Source: Tritrichomonas foetus
Lineage: Eukaryota; Parabasalia; Tritrichomonadida; Tritrichomonadidae
Direction: 5' to 3'
NCBI GenBank assembly: GCA_001839685.1
Contig: MLAK01001172.1
Location: forward strand, 4,145-28,158
DNA length: 24,014 nt
Below, piece after piece: positions 20,787 to 24,014 of the stretch. The translations under genes were made by a program, and so were the position numbers. Within the stretch, counting starts at the first letter, position 1, and every line of letters starts with the position of its first letter. The notes below the pieces were generated by a model that was not told the origin of the DNA, made no database searches, and saw nothing but the letters and a program-made list of their open reading frames with translations.

Positions 20787-21670
20787 ATCAGTCTTGGAAG
20801 ATTTTAAAAANAAAGGAAGAAAAGCTCAAAGAAGAATGGAAGGGACAAAGAAAAAAGACAAAGTAAGAANCTAAAACAGAACTATNGCATATAAATATTT
20901 AGAAATAAACGGCAGAGATTTATTTTCCTATGAGTTTTGTAAATGTGAAGTGAAAGGTCAAATAAAGGTCAAAAGTGGAAAAAACCTAATGGGTAAATGT
21001 GATGTGAACTTTGCTGGTTCTTTGGGTCACTTCGACATGGAGGAGGTGCGCCACGTGAACACAGCGGAGGGAGCGAAGCGATCCGAAGCTGTGGTCACGT
21101 GGCAGCACCTCTTCCAATGGCCGAATGAGTCGAAGGGGCCCGCAAAGTCACATCACATTTACCCATTTTTAGTGTCAAAAAACAAAACTCATAGGAAAAA
21201 AAATCCTGCCGAAATAAACAATATTTTTATGAGATAAATTAAACGAATTTTTGAAATTTCTTTTATGTTGACTTTTTCTGATACACATTAATTTGAAAGG
21301 ATATGTTATGTGATTATTTAATGGCGTTTACTGAATTTAAATGGTTGTGGCGATTATTTTTAAAATCGAAATTTTAAACGAAAAATAACTCCGTGAGTAT
21401 TGGGCCAGATGTTTTGACATCCATACAGTCATCAATTACACCGGAAATACTAAAACAAAATAGAGCCGAAAATTAAGATTTATCGATTTGAGGAAATTTG
21501 AAAAATTAATTTTCAGCTGTAAAATTTGGATCGACTCGGTAAATAAGTATATAAAAGCTTGGTTCGTAGTGAGTTATTCTGCAAGAGATCAGCGCAGAGG
21601 TCTTCTCCGTTTTTTTGATAATAAGGAATTTATGCGCACTTTTTTTTGGCGGTTAGACAACCCCCTTAAG
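20787..21670 (-). repeat. right arm of the long inverted repeat, carrying the nested element
   Basis: 884 bases, of which 309 are the nested element plus one copy of its 9-base target duplication. The remaining 575 match the left arm in reverse complement. Confidence 0.85.
20902..21219. mobile_element. nested 300-bp palindromic MITE with 9-bp target duplication
   Basis: The element at 20911-21210 is flanked by GAAATAAAC at 20902-20910 and at 21211-21219. Its termini are inverted repeats of about 30 bases (GGCAGAGATTT... against GGCAGGATTTT... on the opposite strand), both running into TCCTATGAGTTTTG. A second, longer inverted pair, 20988-21167, folds the middle around about 21078, so nearly the whole element is a hairpin. 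The core is much richer in G and C than the rest of the window and contains two CACGTG sites placed symmetrically. The 9-base duplication suggests a MULE-like (Mutator) mobiliser; hAT elements give 8. No transposase is encoded. Confidence 0.88.
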
Positions 21671-21831
21671 GGTGTACTTTCAAATTGAGAGATTTTATTT
21701 CTATATTTCTATATTTCACCATAGATCATCAATTTATTTGACCATAAACTGACAATTTATTTCTATGAGGTGCATCAAATAGTTCACTAACTCACAAAAT
21801 ATTCAGTGAAGGAAGATTCACAGCGGATTTT
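21671..21831. other. short spacer between the element and the nucleotidase gene
   Basis: 160 bases of AT-rich DNA. The mobile element ends only about 185 bases upstream of the nucleotidase start codon, so it may lie within or next to its promoter. An ACTAAC near 21785 followed by CAG was considered as an intron end and rejected. Confidence 0.5.
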
Positions 21832-21842
21832 TCACTTCACTT
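21832..21842 (+). promoter_or_regulatory. double initiator TCACTTCACTT of the nucleotidase gene
   Basis: Two overlapping TCACTT motifs (21832-21837 and 21837-21842) match TCAYTW and end 14 bases before the ATG at 21857. They support this ATG rather than a GTG-opened extension upstream. Confidence 0.65.
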
Positions 21843-21856
21843 ATTCAAAAAGTTTA

Positions 21857-22399
21857 ATGGGAAAAGTTCTACTTCTTGACATTGACTCAACACTCAATAA
21901 TTTCCAAGAATATTTTCTGACCACATTTAAATCACGCTTTCCTGAGTATCAAAACATCGAATTGAAGACACATTATGATGCAATGAAATTAAATCGGGAA
22001 AGAGGAATGTCAATTCTGATTGAGGACGGTTTCACTTCACATCTTAGGCCGCTTGATGGTGCTGTTGATGCTGTTAAATATTTAGAGAAAAAAGGATATG
22101 ATATCTATTTTTGCACTTCACTTGTCACTGACACATCAAATGCGATGCGAGATCGTGTGCAATGGATTGGACATTGGTTTGGCCAAAAATGGATGAATAA
22201 AATGATTTTCACCAGTGACAAAACAATGGTCAAAGGTGATTTTTTGATTGATGACTCGCCCTTCAAATCAAAAGGGAAGATGAAGCCTAGTTGGAAGCTG
22301 ATTATTTTTGATGTCGACTACAACGTTAATGATGAATGTTATGGAAGGATTTACAACTGGAAAGATCTTGATAAATTAAATAGATTATTAGAAAATTAG
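21857..22399 (+). CDS. HAD-superfamily 5'(3')-deoxyribonucleotidase-like protein
   Basis: Protein of 180 residues starting MGKVLLLDIDST, start supported by the initiator pair upstream. HAD motif I is D8-I-D10-S-T, with D8 the expected phosphoaspartate nucleophile and D10 the acid/base. Motif II is Thr87 in FCTSL, motif III Lys122 in SDKTMVKGD, and motif IV the acidic pair Asp132-Asp133 in DFLIDDSP. GDFLIDDSP and the overall length of about 180 are typical of the NT5C family, which removes phosphate from (deoxy)nucleoside monophosphates. The insertion after motif I (residues 14-80) forms the cap. No signal peptide, so probably cytosolic. It would serve nucleotide salvage and pool control, which matter in purine/pyrimidine-auxotrophic trichomonads. 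Related HAD phosphatases remain possible. Confidence 0.9.
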   Translation: MGKVLLLDIDSTLNNFQEYFLTTFKSRFPEYQNIELKTHYDAMKLNRERGMSILIEDGFTSHLRPLDGAVDAVKYLEKKGYDIYFCTSLVTDTSNAMRDRVQWIGHWFGQKWMNKMIFTSDKTMVKGDFLIDDSPFKSKGKMKPSWKLIIFDVDYNVNDECYGRIYNWKDLDKLNRLLEN

Positions 22400-22453
22400 A
22401 AATAAAAGAAAATTTGAAACAATTTCTTTTTCTTTTAATGAAAAGAAGTAAAT

Positions 22454-22749
22454 CTATTTCGATTGATCATGCGCATCGTCAGGCCAGCTTATAGATTTGT
22501 ATGTTAGAAATTCTGAATGTTTAATTTCCATTCATATCATCAGATATTGACATATCACCTTCTTCTTCCATAGAGATGTAGAACAGGGCTTGTGATCACT
22601 CACAATTCATTATTAATAATAGTGACCAATAGGAACTGGATAGAAACGTCACTTCAAGCGAAAAGTTACTTTTTCTTGAGAAACAGATTTCCCAACATCA
22701 TGTTGTATGCATTACATTTTATATTCGAATGATCCAAGTACGCGTTCAT
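22454..22749 (-). pseudogene. possible decayed gene end on the minus strand
   Basis: Minus-strand pieces in shifting frames look coding: MNAYLDHSNIKCNAYNMMLG from an ATG at 22749, then KVTFRLK and RFYPVPIGHYY around an in-frame TGA, then ALFYISMEEEGDMSISDD, then SEFLTYKSISWPDDAHDQSK ending in TAG at 22454-22456. Order and orientation fit one broken gene ending opposite the nucleotidase. The family is not recognised. Each piece alone could be chance; together they are suggestive. Confidence 0.3.
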
Positions 22750-22944
22750 TTCTAGAACTGAAATTCAATATTGTTCATTTTTTTATAAGCAAAAATTAAA
22801 TGGAAGAAAATACCAAATTGATACGCAAACAATAACTTGTGTACACACTATTAGATTGCCTTGTCATTCACAAACATTTTGTTATAAATTCATTCCCAGG
22901 AGTAGAGATACTTATGAAATTGTTAAAAAGTGATACAGATTTAT

Positions 22945-23076
22945 CAATTTCTTTATCTCATTAAAGCTGTCGATCCAATTGAAACCATTTTGCTCTATCA
23001 ACTCCATAAACTTCCTGATCAGTATGAGAAAGTCTGTGGCAATTGGACTCTCCATCCAAATTGCCATGTTCCATGA
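22945..23076 (+). pseudogene. short coding-like fragment, unrecognised
   Basis: 43 open codons without a start include KAVDPIETILLYQLHKLPDQ and CGNWTLHPNCHVP, ending in TGA; the frame continues with EYPFRSQIKCEN before another stop. Local GC is higher than in the surroundings. A remnant of a lost gene is the simplest reading. Confidence 0.28.
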
Positions 23077-24014
23077 GAATACCCATTCAGATCACAAATT
23101 AAATGTGAGAACTAACAATCATTCGATTTTTTACTGTAATATCACCTTACAGTTATCGGACTATTTCAAAAATTTTTTTAATATTATTTTCTGAGATTCA
23201 AAGAATAGGTCATCGAGAGACTATATATTTCGATTACCACATATTTTTCTTCATTGATGAATAAAAACCATTTTTCTGACTTGCTTAGAAATCAATTATT
23301 GAATATAAATAGGATGATAATTAAAAAATTTGTTATTTTTATAGCTCTCATTGAAAATTCTTGGAGTAAAAACTTACAGAATGAAATGTAAATTTATTGT
23401 TTTTGTAATTACAAGTGGATTTGCTAATTGTCTGAGATAAAATCCATTTTTGAAGTAAGGTTACATATTACCATCAAGAGCAGTCGATAAAAATTCACGA
23501 TATAGATAAAATTTATTATCGTAAACTTTTTGATATCCAGCTTGTAAAGTATTAAAAAAGTAATGATTATTTGAATGACCGTGATATGCAATAATCTGTG
23601 ATTTGAGGCAGAAATATATAATTACTTTTTCTTTGATAATTACACTTTTTTGATACAATTTTTCAATTGATGTTTTCAAAATATTTTATACATATGAATT
23701 TTTGAGAACCATTTCAAATTCATTAAAGTGACTGACACATTTAATTATCTCTATTTCTCATTAAATGTGAAGTCTAATTTGTAATCTACATATTACTTTG
23801 ATTATTCGATTTTTTCATAAGCTCGTAAATCATTCATTCAAAATCAAGAAATTGAATTGAATGTATTCAATCTGATTATTCAAATATATTTGATGAAACA
23901 AGAAGTTCCTGGAAGCACAGCCCTATTGCAGGAATATATCGCAATGAAAATCAGATATAATAGTAAGAATGTTTCTCCATAGACATCAATCTAAGGTGAG
24001 CGACACCAAAAAAT
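23077..24014. other. right-end spacer with one weak open frame
   Basis: About 0.9 kb of AT-rich DNA. A 72-codon minus-strand frame at 23461-23679 (containing SQIIAYHGHSNNHYF and YLYREFLSTALDGN) begins on TTG rather than ATG and has no recognisable motif; it may be a gene remnant. Nothing else supportable up to the window edge. Confidence 0.4.

Larger units (their letters stand above)
20040..21670. mobile_element. long inverted-repeat element with mariner-like or TTAA-type termini
   Basis: Two arms, 20040-20614 and 20787-21670, are reverse complements of each other at roughly 94-95% by eye. Each is exactly 575 bases once the 309-base nested insertion is removed from the right arm. Both ends read CTTAAGGGGGTTGTCTAACC inward. 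The outermost bases fit either a TA target duplication (Tc1/mariner style) or TTAA (piggyBac style); these cannot be separated because CTTAAG is itself palindromic. No transposase frame is present, so this is a non-autonomous foldback-type element or two opposed element copies. The arms encode similar 61-codon frames, but these lack ATG starts and show no coding constraint. Single ambiguous bases at 20811, 20870 and 20886 fit assembly trouble in a repeat. Confidence 0.85.

Noticed and set aside
20950..21237. 95-codon frame across the nested element
   Set aside because: No ATG start at its beginning, and it spans a DNA palindrome and the terminal repeat. Openness is explained by the locally higher GC.
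20037..21688. Matching 61-66 codon frames in the two element arms (20037-20222 minus, 21488-21688 plus) as a conserved protein
   Set aside because: Both open on TTG, not ATG, and run into the terminal repeat. About seven of 61 residues differ for a similar number of base changes, so there is no sign of selection on protein; similarity follows from the inverted repeat.
21780..21805. Possible intron 3' end (ACTAAC followed by CAG)
   Set aside because: No GTAYGT-type 5' splice site nearby, the spacing is longer than the compact trichomonad motif, and the nucleotidase is complete without it.
1..24014. TGA reassigned as a sense codon, suggested by the phosphatase stop
   Set aside because: Kinases A and E end naturally in TGA, and the decayed gene at 447-1481 has both TAG and TGA breaks.
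1..24014. tRNA, rRNA, CRISPR array or bacterial operon
   Set aside because: No B-box or cloverleaf-like sequence, no regularly spaced repeats, and no bacterial ribosome-binding sites were seen; gene structure is eukaryotic.

Overview
The window looks like nuclear DNA of a trichomonad parabasalid (Trichomonas/Tritrichomonas type). It is strongly AT-rich, the genes are intronless with long spacers, the standard stop codons TAA, TAG and TGA are all used as gene ends, and several start codons follow a TCAYTW-type initiator element by a few bases, as in trichomonad core promoters. The gene content (protein kinases and a PP1-type phosphatase) fits. The genus is an inference; no rRNA, tRNA or marker gene is present.

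Layout, left to right. 1-80 is a pyrimidine-rich low-complexity tract. 447-1481 (+) is a decayed gene of unrecognised family. 1559-2560 (-) is a full-length PP1-type phosphatase frame broken by one in-frame TGA. 3945-15088 carries four paralogous Ser/Thr kinases (called A to D here): A on minus at 3945-5360, then B, C and D on plus at 8909-9976, 11307-12386 and 14018-15088, with spacers of 1.3-3.5 kb. A fifth, unrelated CAMKL/AMPK-like kinase (E, minus, 17103-18320) carries an Asn-rich insertion in its activation segment. 20040-21670 is a long inverted-repeat element with two arms of 575 bp. The right arm holds a 300-bp palindromic element flanked by a perfect 9-bp target duplication, and the left arm preserves the empty site. 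21857-22399 (+) encodes a HAD-type 5'(3')-deoxyribonucleotidase. The last 1.6 kb has only gene fragments.

The four kinase paralogs keep all catalytic residues and share a distinctive N-lobe signature (AWESFDSEV or close), a shortened CSPxF activation-segment end and, in B, C and D most clearly, a C-terminal tail with a basic-x-Ser motif. They look like a local expansion of active signalling kinases. No operon logic is expected; each gene probably has its own promoter.

Long spacers hold mostly AT-rich simple sequence plus short, frameshifted coding-like fragments, listed at low confidence. The strongest unusual observations are the self-dated nested transposon, the shared kinase tail motif and the single-stop phosphatase.
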